Shown here: piece after piece, positions 1-8,850 of the stretch
Layout of the letters: the number at the start of each line of letters is the position of its first letter
Numbering within the stretch: the first letter of the stretch is position 1
Source of the DNA: Pseudoalteromonas aliena SW19
GTDB taxonomy: Bacteria; Pseudomonadota; Gammaproteobacteria; Enterobacterales; Alteromonadaceae
Assembly (NCBI RefSeq): GCF_014905615.1
Contig: NZ_AQGU01000018.1
Span: 123,534-187,533 of the forward strand
Direction: 5' to 3'
DNA length: 64,000 nucleotides
The notes under the pieces: model-generated
The model's input: the letters and a program-made list of their open reading frames with translations, nothing else
Databases searched by the model: none
What the model was told of the DNA's origin: nothing
Program-made: the position numbers and the translations under genes

Positions 1-52
1 AAATAGCTTAACTGCCCCGAACTCTGGTAATTACATTGAACGAATAAGAAAA

Positions 53-80
53 AAGCCGCCTATTTTAAAATAGGCGGCTT
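53..80. terminator. Bidirectional rho-independent terminator
   Basis: Inverted repeat with arms GCCGCCTATTTT and AAAATAGGCGGC, flanked by A-runs on the left and T-runs on the right, so it can act on both strands. It lies 22 bases past the stop codon of the minus-strand serine dehydratase gene and would end that transcript. It may also end a plus-strand gene to the left of the window. Confidence 0.85.
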
Positions 81-101
81 TTTCTTTTTATAGAGAGCAG
101 A

Positions 102-1478
102 TCAACATTCGATAATGTTAACGGCCAACCCACCGCGAGCGGTTTCTTTGTACTTTGTTTTCATATCGTTGCCAGTTTCAAGCATGGTTTTTATCACTTT
201 ATCAAGCGATACCTTTTGCTCACCACTGCCGCGAATAGCTAAACGTGAAGCGTTGATTGCTTTAATTGCGCCCATTGCATTACGCTCAATGCATGGAACT
301 TGCACTAAGCCACCAACAGGGTCGCAGGTGAGACCTAAATTATGCTCCATGCCAATTTCTGCTGCGTTTTCTACTTGCACTACATTGCCACCAACAATTT
401 CAGTTAATGCACCGGCTGCCATTGAGCACGCTACGCCAACTTCACCTTGGCAACCTACTTCGGCACCCGAAATAGAGGCATTCTTTTTATATAAAATACC
501 AATAGCAGCGGCCGTTAACAAATAACGCGTGGCGATATCGCGGTCTACTTCTTTTACAAACGTGTGATAGTACATAAGTACAGCGGGTAAAATACCCGCA
601 GCACCGTTGGTTGGGGCGGTTACTACACGACCACCAGCCGCATTTTCTTCGTTAACTGCAAGAGCAAATAAATCAACCCAATCCATTGCACGCAGTGGAT
701 CGTTACTGACTTCTATATTTAGTTTTAAGTATAAGCTTGGCGCACGACGCTTTACTTTTAAGCCACCGGGTAAAATACCTTCGGTACGCATACCACGGTC
801 GATACAGGCCATCATTACTTGCCAAATATGGAACAGTGTGTCTTTTACTTCGTCTTCAGTGCGCAGTGTCTTTTCGTTTTTCATCATCAAGCTTGAAACA
901 CTCAACCCTGACTCTTTACACATTTCTAGTAACTCTTTTGCACTACCAAATGGAAAAGGGGCGGGGTTTTCTTCTCTAATATCGAGGGCTGCCTGTTTTT
1001 CGTTTTCAAACTCTTCGTCAGTAACAATGAAGCCACCGCCAATAGAGTAATATACTTTGCTGTAAATTTTTTCGCCGTTGTTTGAGGCGATAATTTCCAT
1101 TGCATTAGAATGCTTAGGAAGCGTTTTGCGACGATGAAAAACAATTGCGCCTTGTTTTGGAAACTTTGCTTTGTGTGTTTGGTTTAAATAAATAACCTGA
1201 TCTTTTTCAATAGTTGCTAAAATATTATCGACTAAATCGGCATCGATTGTTTCAGGGTCGTAACCAGCCAGGCCAAGTATTACAGCTTTACCTGAGCCAT
1301 GGCCTACGCCTGTTTGACCTAGTGAGCCATAAAGCTCTACTTTAATATCGGTAACATTTGCTAATAATTGTTTTTCTTGAAGTTCATTAACAAATAAGCG
1401 TGATGCGCGCATTGGGCCAACGGTATGCGACGACGAAGGGCCAATACCAATGCTAAACATATCAAATGCACTGATCAT
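102..1478 (-). CDS. sdaA: L-serine ammonia-lyase (L-serine dehydratase, iron-sulfur type)
   Basis: Converts L-serine to pyruvate and ammonia in the cytoplasm using an oxygen-sensitive [4Fe-4S] cluster. The protein is 458 residues when started at the ATG at 1478 ([18 protein letters not shown]). A longer frame reaching 1574 adds 32 unconserved residues and I reject it. The N-terminal beta domain has the [10 protein letters not shown] motif and the C-terminal alpha domain the cysteines. With this start the cysteines fall at 343, 385, 396 and the final residue 458, which is the ligand pattern known for the Legionella enzyme, whose last residue binds the cluster. That agreement strongly supports both start and identity. 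The gene is last in a minus-strand run after pabB and nudL and is followed by a bidirectional terminator. Nothing is truncated. The paralogue name sdaB cannot be excluded. Confidence 0.95.
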   Translation of the reverse strand: MISAFDMFSIGIGPSSSHTVGPMRASRLFVNELQEKQLLANVTDIKVELYGSLGQTGVGHGSGKAVILGLAGYDPETIDADLVDNILATIEKDQVIYLNQTHKAKFPKQGAIVFHRRKTLPKHSNAMEIIASNNGEKIYSKVYYSIGGGFIVTDEEFENEKQAALDIREENPAPFPFGSAKELLEMCKESGLSVSSLMMKNEKTLRTEDEVKDTLFHIWQVMMACIDRGMRTEGILPGGLKVKRRAPSLYLKLNIEVSNDPLRAMDWVDLFALAVNEENAAGGRVVTAPTNGAAGILPAVLMYYHTFVKEVDRDIATRYLLTAAAIGILYKKNASISGAEVGCQGEVGVACSMAAGALTEIVGGNVVQVENAAEIGMEHNLGLTCDPVGGLVQVPCIERNAMGAIKAINASRLAIRGSGEQKVSLDKVIKTMLETGNDMKTKYKETARGGLAVNIIEC

Positions 1479-1578
1479 AATGTGTGTCTCTACTTTGTTT
1501 CTCAGCACTAAGCTGCTCTTTGAACGGTCGAGCATGATAACGTGGAATTGTGACTGTGTAACTACTAATAACAAAGAT

Positions 1579-2154
1579 TTAAACTGGTAGGGCGAGTTGT
1601 TTTGTAAAGTTTTTTATAATACTTGCGGTAGCACCCCAGAGTAATCCATGCGGTGTTTTAAATCCTTGCAATATTACAGTTTTTCCAAATCGTTGAAAAG
1701 GCAAGGGTTGCCAGTTAGCTTCGTTATTTAACTCAGTAATAGACAGTAAAAAGCTCGCTTGTACTTCGTTATAGTCATTTTCCCACGTGGTACTTTTATT
1801 CAGTAAACCTACATAGGGGCTAATACTAAAACCCGTTAAAGTTGAATACTCGGGTAAGTGGCCTAATACATTAACGTTACTTTCGGCAATATTTAGCTCT
1901 TCTTTTAGTTCGCGCAGTGCTGTGGTGCGAAGAGTAATGTCGCTTACTTCAAACTTGCCGCCGGGCAAACAAATCTCCCCAGGGTGATGGTGTAAATAAG
2001 TAGGGCGTTTACACAATAAAATATGTGCATGATTATCTACATCAATAATTGGTAGCATCACGGCGCTCGCGCGTTTTTTACGCGTGTCTTTTATCTGATT
2101 TGGCGCAGCTGTAGGGCTTAACAGAAACCGCGCCATAATGTGTTCACTATTCAA
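1579..2154 (-). CDS. nudL: Nudix hydrolase, CoA pyrophosphatase (NudL/YeaB type)
   Basis: Predicted to hydrolyse the pyrophosphate bond of coenzyme A and its derivatives. The 191-residue protein carries the extended signature of this subfamily: LLCKRP at about 46-51, then [13 protein letters not shown] at 57-69, followed by the Nudix core RELKEEL at 81-87. The acidic residues there bind the divalent metal. A second ATG at codon 7 (MARFLLSP) is also possible as start. Six bases separate it from the upstream pabB stop, so the two genes are almost certainly co-transcribed. The pabB-nudL neighbourhood is common in gammaproteobacteria. Substrate is inferred from the subfamily signature, not shown here. 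Confidence 0.85.
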   Translation of the reverse strand: MNSEHIMARFLLSPTAAPNQIKDTRKKRASAVMLPIIDVDNHAHILLCKRPTYLHHHPGEICLPGGKFEVSDITLRTTALRELKEELNIAESNVNVLGHLPEYSTLTGFSISPYVGLLNKSTTWENDYNEVQASFLLSITELNNEANWQPLPFQRFGKTVILQGFKTPHGLLWGATASIIKNFTKQLALPV

Positions 2155-2160
2155 AGCGAC

Positions 2161-3507
2161 CTACTGTTTTAATAAGGGAAGAATTTTATTCACTTTATCG
2201 TAAGTTTCTTGATATTCCAATTCGACTTTAGAATCAGCGACTATTCCGCCACCGGCCCAGCAGTAAATTTGCGCTTTGTGGCACACCAAGGTGCGAATAG
2301 TGATACTGGTGTCCATATTTCCACACGCACTTAAATAACCAATTGAACCACAATAAATACTGCGGCGATGTGGCTCTAGTTCTTCAATTATTTCCATGGC
2401 TCTAATTTTGGGCGCACCGGTGATTGAGCCACCCGGGAAAGCCGCTTTTAGCTGATCGACTGCAGTTTTACCCTCGTCAAGTACTGAGGTTACCGTGCTC
2501 ACTAAATGATGCACTGCCGGAAAGGTTTCAATAGCAAAAAGGGAAGGGACGTGAACGCTGCCTGGTTTTGCTACTTTACTTAAATCGTTACGCAGTAAAT
2601 CAACGATCATGACATTTTCAGCGCGATCTTTAGCTGATGCTGCGAGTATTTGCGCTTGGCGTTGATCCTCTAACGCATCCGCTTTTCGCGGCAATGTACC
2701 TTTAATAGGTTTGGTTTCTACAACGTTATTATTTACAGATATAAAGCGTTCAGGAGAAATTGATAAAATAGCCCCTTGTGGATGATTTATAAAGCTTGAG
2801 AACGGCGCTTTATTTGCTTCACGCAGATTAACATAAGCTGCCCAAGGGGAGCCTTTAAACTGAGCGTTGAAGCGCTGCGCTAAATTAATTTGATAGCAAT
2901 CACCACTTTTTAAATACTCTTCAATAATCGCAAACTTTTCAGCATATTCATTTTTACTCATATTTGAGTGCCAATCACTGCTTAATTTAAAGTTTAAATT
3001 AGTGACTGAAGTGTCTAAATATTGTTTATAAAGCGCTATACGATTAACGTTTGGCTGCGATACATAAAACCAGCTTTGTTGCTTTTTATCGTAAATAAGA
3101 GCATCTAAATAAAGACCAATAGCCATTTGGGGAAGATTAATATCTTCGATAGCAATTGTAGGCATGCTTTCAATTGTACGCCCCAGGTCGTAACCAAAGT
3201 AACCAAGCCAGCCGCCGTTAAAGGGTAAATCGTAACTGGCTTTTGTTTTATCAAGATGCGAAAGCTCATTATTCATAATTTCAAAGCAGTTATCACTACT
3301 CTCTATATTATTTAAAAAGCTTTTATTATTTTTTACTTCAAGGGTACTTTGCGGCTCGATGGCAATAATATCAAAACGACTATTTATATGCTCGCTATTG
3401 GCAGAATCTAGTAGGATGGCGTAAGGAAGATGTGCAAAATGTGCAAATACATCAATACAGCTTTGCTTTATCGCTAATTTAATACAATTATTTTTATTGT
3501 TTAGCAT
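2161..3507 (-). CDS. pabB: Aminodeoxychorismate synthase component I
   Basis: Makes 4-amino-4-deoxychorismate from chorismate with ammonia supplied by the PabA glutaminase, the first step of the 4-aminobenzoate branch of folate synthesis. The 448-residue length fits PabB (about 450). The C-terminal chorismate-binding half shows PIKGTLPR, the block DRAENVMIVDLLRNDL and the typical PGGSITGAPKIRAMEIIEELE run. The lysine in PIKGT is the residue that distinguishes PabB-type enzymes from anthranilate synthase (which has PIAGT), so anthranilate synthase is unlikely. A good ribosome site (AAGGGG) precedes the ATG at 3507. It leads the pabB-nudL-sdaA run and is divergent from the fumarase gene, so the 155 bases between them should hold both promoters. 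Confidence 0.92.
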   Translation of the reverse strand: MLNNKNNCIKLAIKQSCIDVFAHFAHLPYAILLDSANSEHINSRFDIIAIEPQSTLEVKNNKSFLNNIESSDNCFEIMNNELSHLDKTKASYDLPFNGGWLGYFGYDLGRTIESMPTIAIEDINLPQMAIGLYLDALIYDKKQQSWFYVSQPNVNRIALYKQYLDTSVTNLNFKLSSDWHSNMSKNEYAEKFAIIEEYLKSGDCYQINLAQRFNAQFKGSPWAAYVNLREANKAPFSSFINHPQGAILSISPERFISVNNNVVETKPIKGTLPRKADALEDQRQAQILAASAKDRAENVMIVDLLRNDLSKVAKPGSVHVPSLFAIETFPAVHHLVSTVTSVLDEGKTAVDQLKAAFPGGSITGAPKIRAMEIIEELEPHRRSIYCGSIGYLSACGNMDTSITIRTLVCHKAQIYCWAGGGIVADSKVELEYQETYDKVNKILPLLKQ

Positions 3508-3662
3508 TTACTACCCCTTTAAGAACTGGCTCGAAACGGGCTGGGAGGGTATCATAAGTCAAATTTTTTGGCAGCACTAAGCTGCAAAAAACAGTGCAAA
3601 CCACCGTCACCGGTTTGATTTAGATTACGCGACAACGCGTAACGGTAACTTAAGGAACCACT

Positions 3663-5189
3663 ATGAGTACAATTTGTCAGCAAGATTTTATTGATAGCAT
3701 AGAAGATGCATTACAATATATTTCGTTCTATCACCCACTTGATTTTGTTCAAGCACTCGAAAAAGCGTATAACAAAGAACAAAGTAAAGCGGCTAAAGAT
3801 GCCATTGCACAAATTTTAATTAACTCACGTATGTCGGCCGAAGGCAAACGTCCACTTTGCCAAGATACCGGTATTATTACCTGTTTTGTTAAAGTAGGCA
3901 TGGATGTTAAGTGGGATAAAACAGATTTAACCGTTCAACAAATGGTTGATGAAGGTACTCGTCGTGCATATTTAAACCCAGATAACCCTTTACGTGCATC
4001 TATTGTTGCAGATCCTGCTGGTACGCGAAAAAACACGAAAGATAATACGCCATCGGTTGTGCATATTGATTTAGTCGCGGGTGGTAAAGTGGAAGTCATG
4101 GTTGCGGCTAAAGGCGGCGGCTCTGAAAATAAAAGTAAAATGGTTATGCTAAACCCGTCAGATGATGTTGCCCAATGGGTAGAAAAAACACTACCCACAA
4201 TGGGGGCTGGTTGGTGTCCGCCAGGCATGCTAGGTATAGGTATTGGTGGAACCGCTGAAAAAGCAGCAGTAATGGCTAAAGAGTCGTTAATGGACCCAGT
4301 TGATATTCACGAGTTAATAGAGCGCGGCGCAGAAACAACTGAAGAAAAATTGCGTTTAGAAATTTTTGATCGTGCAAATAAATTAGGTATTGGCGCACAA
4401 GGCTTAGGCGGTTTAACAACGGTTGTTGATGTTAAAATTAAAACCGCACCAACGCATGCAGCTTCAAAACCTGTAGTAATGATCCCAAATTGTGCGGCAA
4501 CTCGCCATGTACATTTTACGCTTGACGGTTCTGGCCCTGCTAATTTAAAAGCACCTAAGCTGGAAGATTGGCCACAAGTAACATTTGAAGTAGGCGAAGG
4601 CACACGTCGTGTTGATTTAAATACACTGACTAAAAAAGATGTTCAAGAATGGAAAATGGGCGAAACCGTTTTACTTTCAGGCACTATTTTAACAGGTCGT
4701 GATGCAGCGCATAAACGTCTGCAAGATATGATCAATTCAGGTGAAGGCTTACCAAAAGGCGTAGACTTTGATAATAAATTTATTTATTACGTTGGTCCTG
4801 TAGATGCGGTACGTGATGAGGCAGTAGGCCCTGCAGGCCCTACAACAGCAACTCGTATGGATAAATTTACCGATATGATGCTAGAAAAAACAGGCATTGT
4901 AGGCATGATTGGTAAAGCTGAACGTGGACCAGCTACGGTTGAATCTATTAAAGAGCATAAATCTGTTTATTTGATGGCTGTAGGCGGCGCAGCTTACTTA
5001 GTATCTAAAGCGATTAAAAAAGCACGCGTAGTTGCTTTTGAAGATTTAGGTATGGAAGCTATTTATGAATTTGAAGTTGAAGATATGCCAGTGACCGTTG
5101 CAGTAGACAGTGAAGGCGCTAATGCGCATACGCAAGGCCCTGCAATCTGGAAAGCTAAAATTGAAGAGCTTGATAGCAAGTTAAAATAA
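3663..5189 (+). CDS. fumA: Class I fumarate hydratase (iron-sulfur)
   Basis: Interconverts fumarate and malate in the TCA cycle with a [4Fe-4S] cluster. The protein is 508 residues, a little shorter than E. coli FumA. The N-terminal alpha domain has the RPLCQDTG motif (Cys66), then GWCPPGM (Cys185) and NCAATRHVHF (Cys277); these three cysteines are the likely cluster ligands. The C-terminal beta domain includes the LSGTILTGRDAAHKR and VGPVDAVRDEAVGPAGPTTATRMDKF blocks of this family. AAGGA lies seven bases ahead of the ATG. It is a single-gene unit with its own terminator. The gene is intact; the A/B paralogue letter is arbitrary. Confidence 0.94.
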   Translation: MSTICQQDFIDSIEDALQYISFYHPLDFVQALEKAYNKEQSKAAKDAIAQILINSRMSAEGKRPLCQDTGIITCFVKVGMDVKWDKTDLTVQQMVDEGTRRAYLNPDNPLRASIVADPAGTRKNTKDNTPSVVHIDLVAGGKVEVMVAAKGGGSENKSKMVMLNPSDDVAQWVEKTLPTMGAGWCPPGMLGIGIGGTAEKAAVMAKESLMDPVDIHELIERGAETTEEKLRLEIFDRANKLGIGAQGLGGLTTVVDVKIKTAPTHAASKPVVMIPNCAATRHVHFTLDGSGPANLKAPKLEDWPQVTFEVGEGTRRVDLNTLTKKDVQEWKMGETVLLSGTILTGRDAAHKRLQDMINSGEGLPKGVDFDNKFIYYVGPVDAVRDEAVGPAGPTTATRMDKFTDMMLEKTGIVGMIGKAERGPATVESIKEHKSVYLMAVGGAAYLVSKAIKKARVVAFEDLGMEAIYEFEVEDMPVTVAVDSEGANAHTQGPAIWKAKIEELDSKLK

Positions 5190-5206
5190 CGCAAGTTATG
5201 CATTTG

Positions 5207-5234
5207 AAAAGCGAGCCGAGTGCTCGCTTTTTTG
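5207..5234 (+). terminator. Rho-independent terminator of the fumarase gene
   Basis: Stem GCGAGC (5211-5216), loop CGAGT, stem GCTCGC (5222-5227), then a run of seven T and more T after one G. It starts about 20 bases after the fumarase stop codon. Confidence 0.9.
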
Positions 5235-5615
5235 TTTTTTAAATAGGGTTATTATCAAGCTTACAGCTCTGACCAGTTTGCGAAAAAGCTCACTTTTTAC
5301 TAAAAACCTATAGGCAGCAGTATGTGGCGGGTAAGTAGTACTTGTATACTAAACTTTACACACGATGATGATTTTACGTTCACGTAAACGTGAACTGTAT
5401 AATTGCTTTAACCTGTAGTTTTTAAGACTTACTAACCGCCGCTTTATGGATTTTTTATCTACTTAAAAGTTTAAATTTGATTATTTAATTCAATGGTGTT
5501 TTTTCATTGGTTTTATCTTCTGTCAGTGTAGCGAACACGAATATGAAGTGATAAAGTCTCGTCAATTTCCAGCGCGCAAACCCTCTCACGGGTTAACTAT
5601 TTCGGAGTATTTTAA
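5235..5615 (+). other. Long leader region of the leucine dehydrogenase gene
   Basis: About 380 bases with no coding frame. It contains two overlapping inverted repeats (5373-5395, listed separately) and, close to the gene, a ribosome site CGGAG at 5603-5607. No clear sigma-70 promoter stands out. The region must contain the promoter of the leucine dehydrogenase gene. Confidence 0.6.
5373..5395. promoter_or_regulatory. Overlapping palindromes, candidate LiuR-type operator
   Basis: TTTACGT-TC-ACGTAAA (5373-5388) and GTTCACGT-AA-ACGTGAAC (5378-5395) are two perfect dyads sharing eleven bases. In gammaproteobacteria the MerR-family regulator LiuR controls branched-chain amino acid degradation, including leucine dehydrogenase, and binds short palindromes with an ACGT-rich core. 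The position about 220 bases ahead of the leucine dehydrogenase gene fits such a role. The regulator assignment is inference from context and remembered consensus; only the dyads are seen. Confidence 0.45.
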
Positions 5616-6656
5616 GTGGCTGTGTTTAATCGAGTTGAATTTGATAACCATGAACAAGTGGTTTTTTGTTCTGATGAAGAGTCGGGTTTAAAAGCTATTA
5701 TTGCTGTACATAATACTAAGCTAGGTCCAGCCGTTGGCGGATGTAGAATGTGGGATTATGCGAATGACGAAGATGCTGTTTATGACGTGCTACGTTTATC
5801 AAAAGGCATGACTTATAAAAATGCAGTTGCGCGCTTACCATTTGGTGGCGGTAAATCTGTAATTATAGGTAATGCGAAAGAAATTAAATCTGAGCAGTTA
5901 TTTCGTGCATTTGGTCGTCAGTTAGAGCGATTAAATGGCAGTTATTATTCAGCAGAAGATGTAAACATCACATGTGCTGATGTAGCTATTATGAATAAAG
6001 AAACTAATTACGTACTGGGGCTTGAAGGTAAAAGCGGTAACCCATCGCCATTTACAGCATACGGTACGTTTTTAGGAATTAAAGCAGCGTTACAGCATCA
6101 ACGCGGACACCAAGATTTTTCAGGCATTAAAGTAGCTGTTCAAGGCTTAGGTGCTGTTGCTTATGGTTTATGTAAGCATTTAGCCGATGCAGGCGCTGAG
6201 TTGTTTGTAACTGACATTAACCAAGCTGCAATTGATCGCGTAGTAAGTGATTTTGGCGCGACGGCGGTTGGTATTGACGACATTTACGACTTAGATGTTG
6301 ATGTCTATGCACCGTGTGCATTAGGCGCAACGGTTAACGACTTAACTATACCGCGTTTAAAAGCGACTATTATTGCAGGCTGTGCTAATAATCAGTTGGC
6401 AGAGTCTCGTCACGGTGAAGTTATTCGTGAAAAAGGCATTTTATATGCGCCAGATTATGTCATTAACGCGGGGGGTATTATTAATGTTTATTACGAAACC
6501 GCACCAGAAGGTTACAGCAGCGATGCTTCCAATAAACATGTAGAAGGTATTTTTAATACGTTAACTGAAATTTTTGCTCGTAGCGAAAAAGAGCAAAAAT
6601 CAACGCATTTAATTGCTGACGAATTAGCACAAGAGATCATCAAAAACGGTCTGTGA
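5616..6656 (+). CDS. ldh: Leucine dehydrogenase (Glu/Leu/Phe/Val dehydrogenase family)
   Basis: Oxidatively deaminates leucine, and usually valine and isoleucine, to the 2-oxo acid with NAD+, feeding branched-chain amino acid breakdown. The protein is 346 residues, the usual size for leucine dehydrogenase and much shorter than glutamate dehydrogenase. The catalytic part shows GPAVGGCRMW and the lysine-bearing LSKGMTYKNAVARLPFGGGKSV; the Rossmann part has VQGLGAVAYGLCKHLADAGA and ends the cofactor domain with CANNQL. Translation starts at GTG 5616 (MAVFNRVEF) behind CGGAG. It is monocistronic with a terminator 20 bases after the stop. A valine or phenylalanine preference cannot be excluded from sequence alone. 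Confidence 0.9.
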   Translation: MAVFNRVEFDNHEQVVFCSDEESGLKAIIAVHNTKLGPAVGGCRMWDYANDEDAVYDVLRLSKGMTYKNAVARLPFGGGKSVIIGNAKEIKSEQLFRAFGRQLERLNGSYYSAEDVNITCADVAIMNKETNYVLGLEGKSGNPSPFTAYGTFLGIKAALQHQRGHQDFSGIKVAVQGLGAVAYGLCKHLADAGAELFVTDINQAAIDRVVSDFGATAVGIDDIYDLDVDVYAPCALGATVNDLTIPRLKATIIAGCANNQLAESRHGEVIREKGILYAPDYVINAGGIINVYYETAPEGYSSDASNKHVEGIFNTLTEIFARSEKEQKSTHLIADELAQEIIKNGL

Positions 6657-6675
6657 TCTAAGTCTGAATTTATAT

Positions 6676-6700
6676 AAGGGTGTGCAATTGGACACCCTTT
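6676..6700 (+). terminator. Rho-independent terminator of the leucine dehydrogenase gene
   Basis: Stem AAGGGTGT (6676-6683) and ACACCCTT (6692-6699) with an eight-base loop, followed by a short T-rich stretch. Confidence 0.75.
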
Positions 6701-6714
6701 GTTTATCTGTAATT

Positions 6715-7030
6715 TAGGGTCTGTTGATCTTTGCGGATTAAAATTTGTTCAATCTTGGGGCTATTTAATCGCGGCGCGAAATTTGTAATCGAGTGGGCTC
6801 GGTAACTGCTCCTGCGTTACCCTAATGACTTACATCCATGTAAGAATAAGTAAAAACCGAGCAACAAAGAGTAAATAGCCCCTAGGAAGAACCCTTTGGG
6901 CAGCGCCTGTTTGGCATTAATGCTACGTTATCGCCCACTTATGGGGAATAACCACACTGCATAGGCTCTGCCTTGCCTAAATACCAAACAGACGGCTGCA
7001 AATTTAACCTTGAAAGATCAACAGACCCTA
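6715..7030. mobile_element. MITE copy 1 (TA-flanked miniature inverted-repeat element)
   Basis: A noncoding element whose ends are perfect inverted repeats of 19 bases: TTAGGGTCTGTTGATCTTT at 6714-6732 and its complement at 7013-7031. The core GGG...CCC is 6717-7028 (312 bases), with TA on each side that would be the target duplication. It shares internal sequence with copies at 13936-14202 and 29787-31371: CGAGCAACAAAGAGT, a motif near TTTGGCATT, and TATGGGGAATAACCACAC. It encodes no transposase. TA duplication is typical of the IS630/Tc1-mariner superfamily, so that family is the likely helper. This copy is about 50 bases longer than the others, from extra sequence in the middle. It landed between two genes and breaks neither. 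Confidence 0.85.
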
Positions 7031-7073
7031 ATGCAATTATTATTGAACAGCGGTACACTTTATTTTTAATTTT

Positions 7074-7745
7074 GTGCGGCAAATTATGACCCCCTCAACT
7101 TCTCTCATGCAGCCTATCGATTTAGATAATTGGCCTCGAAAGCAACACTTTGAATTATTTAAAAACTTTTCTCAGCCTTATTTTAACGTGTGTGTGCGTT
7201 TAGATGCTCAAGCACTGTACGACTATTGTAAAACCAATCAATATTCTTTTTTTCAAGCTTATGTATATTGCACCTTAAAAGCGTGTCAGTCGTACGATTC
7301 AATAATGTTACGCATAATCGATAATCAACCATGGCTACTTAACAGTGTGCGTGCAAGTGTGGTTGAGCTTACTGAAAACGATACGTTTGTTTTTAGTTAT
7401 TTTAATAGCGCAAACGATTTTAAAGAGTTTGCAAATCATGCAAGCAACGTGAGCAAAAAAGCGAAACAACAGCCGTTATTTTCTGATGCATTTGCCCAAA
7501 CAGAGGGGCAGGCAGACTTAATTCATATATCTGTTTTGCCGTGGCTGAATTTTAGTGCGTTTTCGCATGCATTTAGTGAAGGGGAGAGTTTAGGCATTCC
7601 TAAATTTGTATTTGGTCAGTTTGATAAACACACAGGCACAATGCCTTTAGCTATCGATGTACACCATTCATTAATGGATGGTTTGCACGTAGCGAAATTT
7701 ATAAATACATTGCAGGGTACATTTGACACCTTTTGCAAAGGTTAA
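7074..7745 (+). CDS. Chloramphenicol acetyltransferase-like protein
   Basis: Belongs to the CAT family of trimeric acetyl-CoA-dependent O-acetyltransferases. The 223-residue length fits (CAT is about 215-220). The catalytic block DVHHSLMDGLHVAKF near the C-terminus holds the HHxxxDG motif whose second histidine is the general base, and FxQF-type and SxLPWLNF segments of the substrate pocket are present. The start may be GTG 7074 or the in-frame ATG 7086; neither has a strong ribosome site. It follows MITE copy 1 and stands alone. Whether chloramphenicol is a real substrate is unknown; chromosomal homologues in marine bacteria are often uncharacterised. Confidence 0.75.
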   Translation: MRQIMTPSTSLMQPIDLDNWPRKQHFELFKNFSQPYFNVCVRLDAQALYDYCKTNQYSFFQAYVYCTLKACQSYDSIMLRIIDNQPWLLNSVRASVVELTENDTFVFSYFNSANDFKEFANHASNVSKKAKQQPLFSDAFAQTEGQADLIHISVLPWLNFSAFSHAFSEGESLGIPKFVFGQFDKHTGTMPLAIDVHHSLMDGLHVAKFINTLQGTFDTFCKG

Positions 7746-7783
7746 CTTTAAATACGTCATTTAACTGCAGTGCAAAGCAGTAA

Positions 7784-7808
7784 TTAACCTGAACTCTGGA
7801 TAATAAAT
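7784..7808 (+). repeat. Short interspersed repeat (GAACTCTGG type), copy
   Basis: This 25-base stretch contains CTGAACTCTGG and continues into an ATAATAAAT tail. The same pattern, TTAAxCTGAACTCTGG followed by TAxTAAAT, is found on the minus strand at 15767-15791, and a shorter version (GAACTCTGG) at 19-27. All three lie outside genes. Function unknown. Confidence 0.5.
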
Positions 7809-7920
7809 CTATAAGCAATGCGATGTGAATTACTTTATATTCAAATACATAACCTTGTATGCTTGAAAAGCACGTGCGCTGGACATATTTATATAGCATA
7901 CCTTAGCTCAGGAAATCCCC

Positions 7921-8745
7921 ATGATAAATGGACTGTTAATTGTTGTTTTAATTCTTTTTGTGGTGATTTTCTGGCGCTGGCCATCAATTCAAAACCGATT
8001 ATGGCGCAGTAAATATAAAGACTTTGCTTTAAATTCACAGCAAAAAGATATTTTACTGCGTTGTATGCCTATCTATAAAAAAATGACCGATGCCGACAGA
8101 GAAAAATTAGAGCGACACATAACGTGGTTTTTAAACGAAAAACGCTTTGTTGGTTGTGATGGTTTAAAATTGACACCCGCAATGAAGTTAATTGTAGCCG
8201 CTGATGCGTGTGTATTAGTGCTTAATAAACCTTGGCCGTTATATAAAAATGTAAAAGAAATTTTATTATACCCAAGTGCTTATTACGCCCCGCAATCAAC
8301 ACGCGACAGTGCAGGGCTTGTTAGTTACCATAATGCGGTAAGGCTTGGTGAGTCTTGGCCTGGCGGCACACTAGTACTCAGTTGGCATGACGTGCTTGAA
8401 GGTAACCGCTTGCCAAGTGATGGACATAATTTAGTTTTTCATGAATTTGCGCATCAACTGGATCAAGAAACAGGAAAAACAACAGGCACGCCACTTTTAA
8501 AAAGCTCAGCAGATTACAAAGAGTGGGGTCGCGTATTTAGCCGCGCGTTTACGCAGTTGAAAAGTCATGTTGCTTATAGCATGCCACACGTTATTCACAG
8601 CTATGGTGCAACTAATGAAGCTGAGTTTTTTGCTGTTATTACCGAAACCTTCCTTGAAAAGCCCGCAGAGCTGCGCCGATACGATCCTGAAATTTATAGT
8701 ATGCTCGTTAATTACTATCAATTTGACCCTATAGTTTGGCATTAA
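7921..8745 (+). CDS. mtfA: MtfA-type zinc peptidase (Mlc titration factor A)
   Basis: In E. coli MtfA is a zinc peptidase that binds the glucose repressor Mlc and relieves repression of ptsG. This protein has 274 residues against about 265 in E. coli. It opens with a hydrophobic stretch (about residues 3-18) that may be a membrane anchor. The zinc motif HEFAH has its histidines at 174 and 178 and glutamate at 175, and the downstream ATNEAEFFAVITETF block provides the third ligand. The preceding WxDV and PSAYY segments also match the family. ATG 7921 follows a purine-rich AGGAAA. No Mlc gene is visible in the window, so the regulatory partner is unknown here. Confidence 0.88.
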   Translation: MINGLLIVVLILFVVIFWRWPSIQNRLWRSKYKDFALNSQQKDILLRCMPIYKKMTDADREKLERHITWFLNEKRFVGCDGLKLTPAMKLIVAADACVLVLNKPWPLYKNVKEILLYPSAYYAPQSTRDSAGLVSYHNAVRLGESWPGGTLVLSWHDVLEGNRLPSDGHNLVFHEFAHQLDQETGKTTGTPLLKSSADYKEWGRVFSRAFTQLKSHVAYSMPHVIHSYGATNEAEFFAVITETFLEKPAELRRYDPEIYSMLVNYYQFDPIVWH

Positions 8746-8850
8746 ACTTATATAAACCGCGCTTTATCATATAACACTGGTAAGTTTCGCCTGTTTTTGT
8801 TGCAATCATATGAAATAGTTTTTACTGCAACAATAACAAGCGAGAAACGC

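Noticed and set aside
115..1050. Plus-strand frames opposite serine dehydratase
   Set aside because: They lie antisense to a fully conserved gene and have no recognisable protein content or ribosome site.
926..1574. Longer N-terminus for the serine dehydratase
   Set aside because: The extra 32 residues are not family-like, and the start at 1478 gives cysteines at the exact positions known for the enzyme, including the final Cys458.
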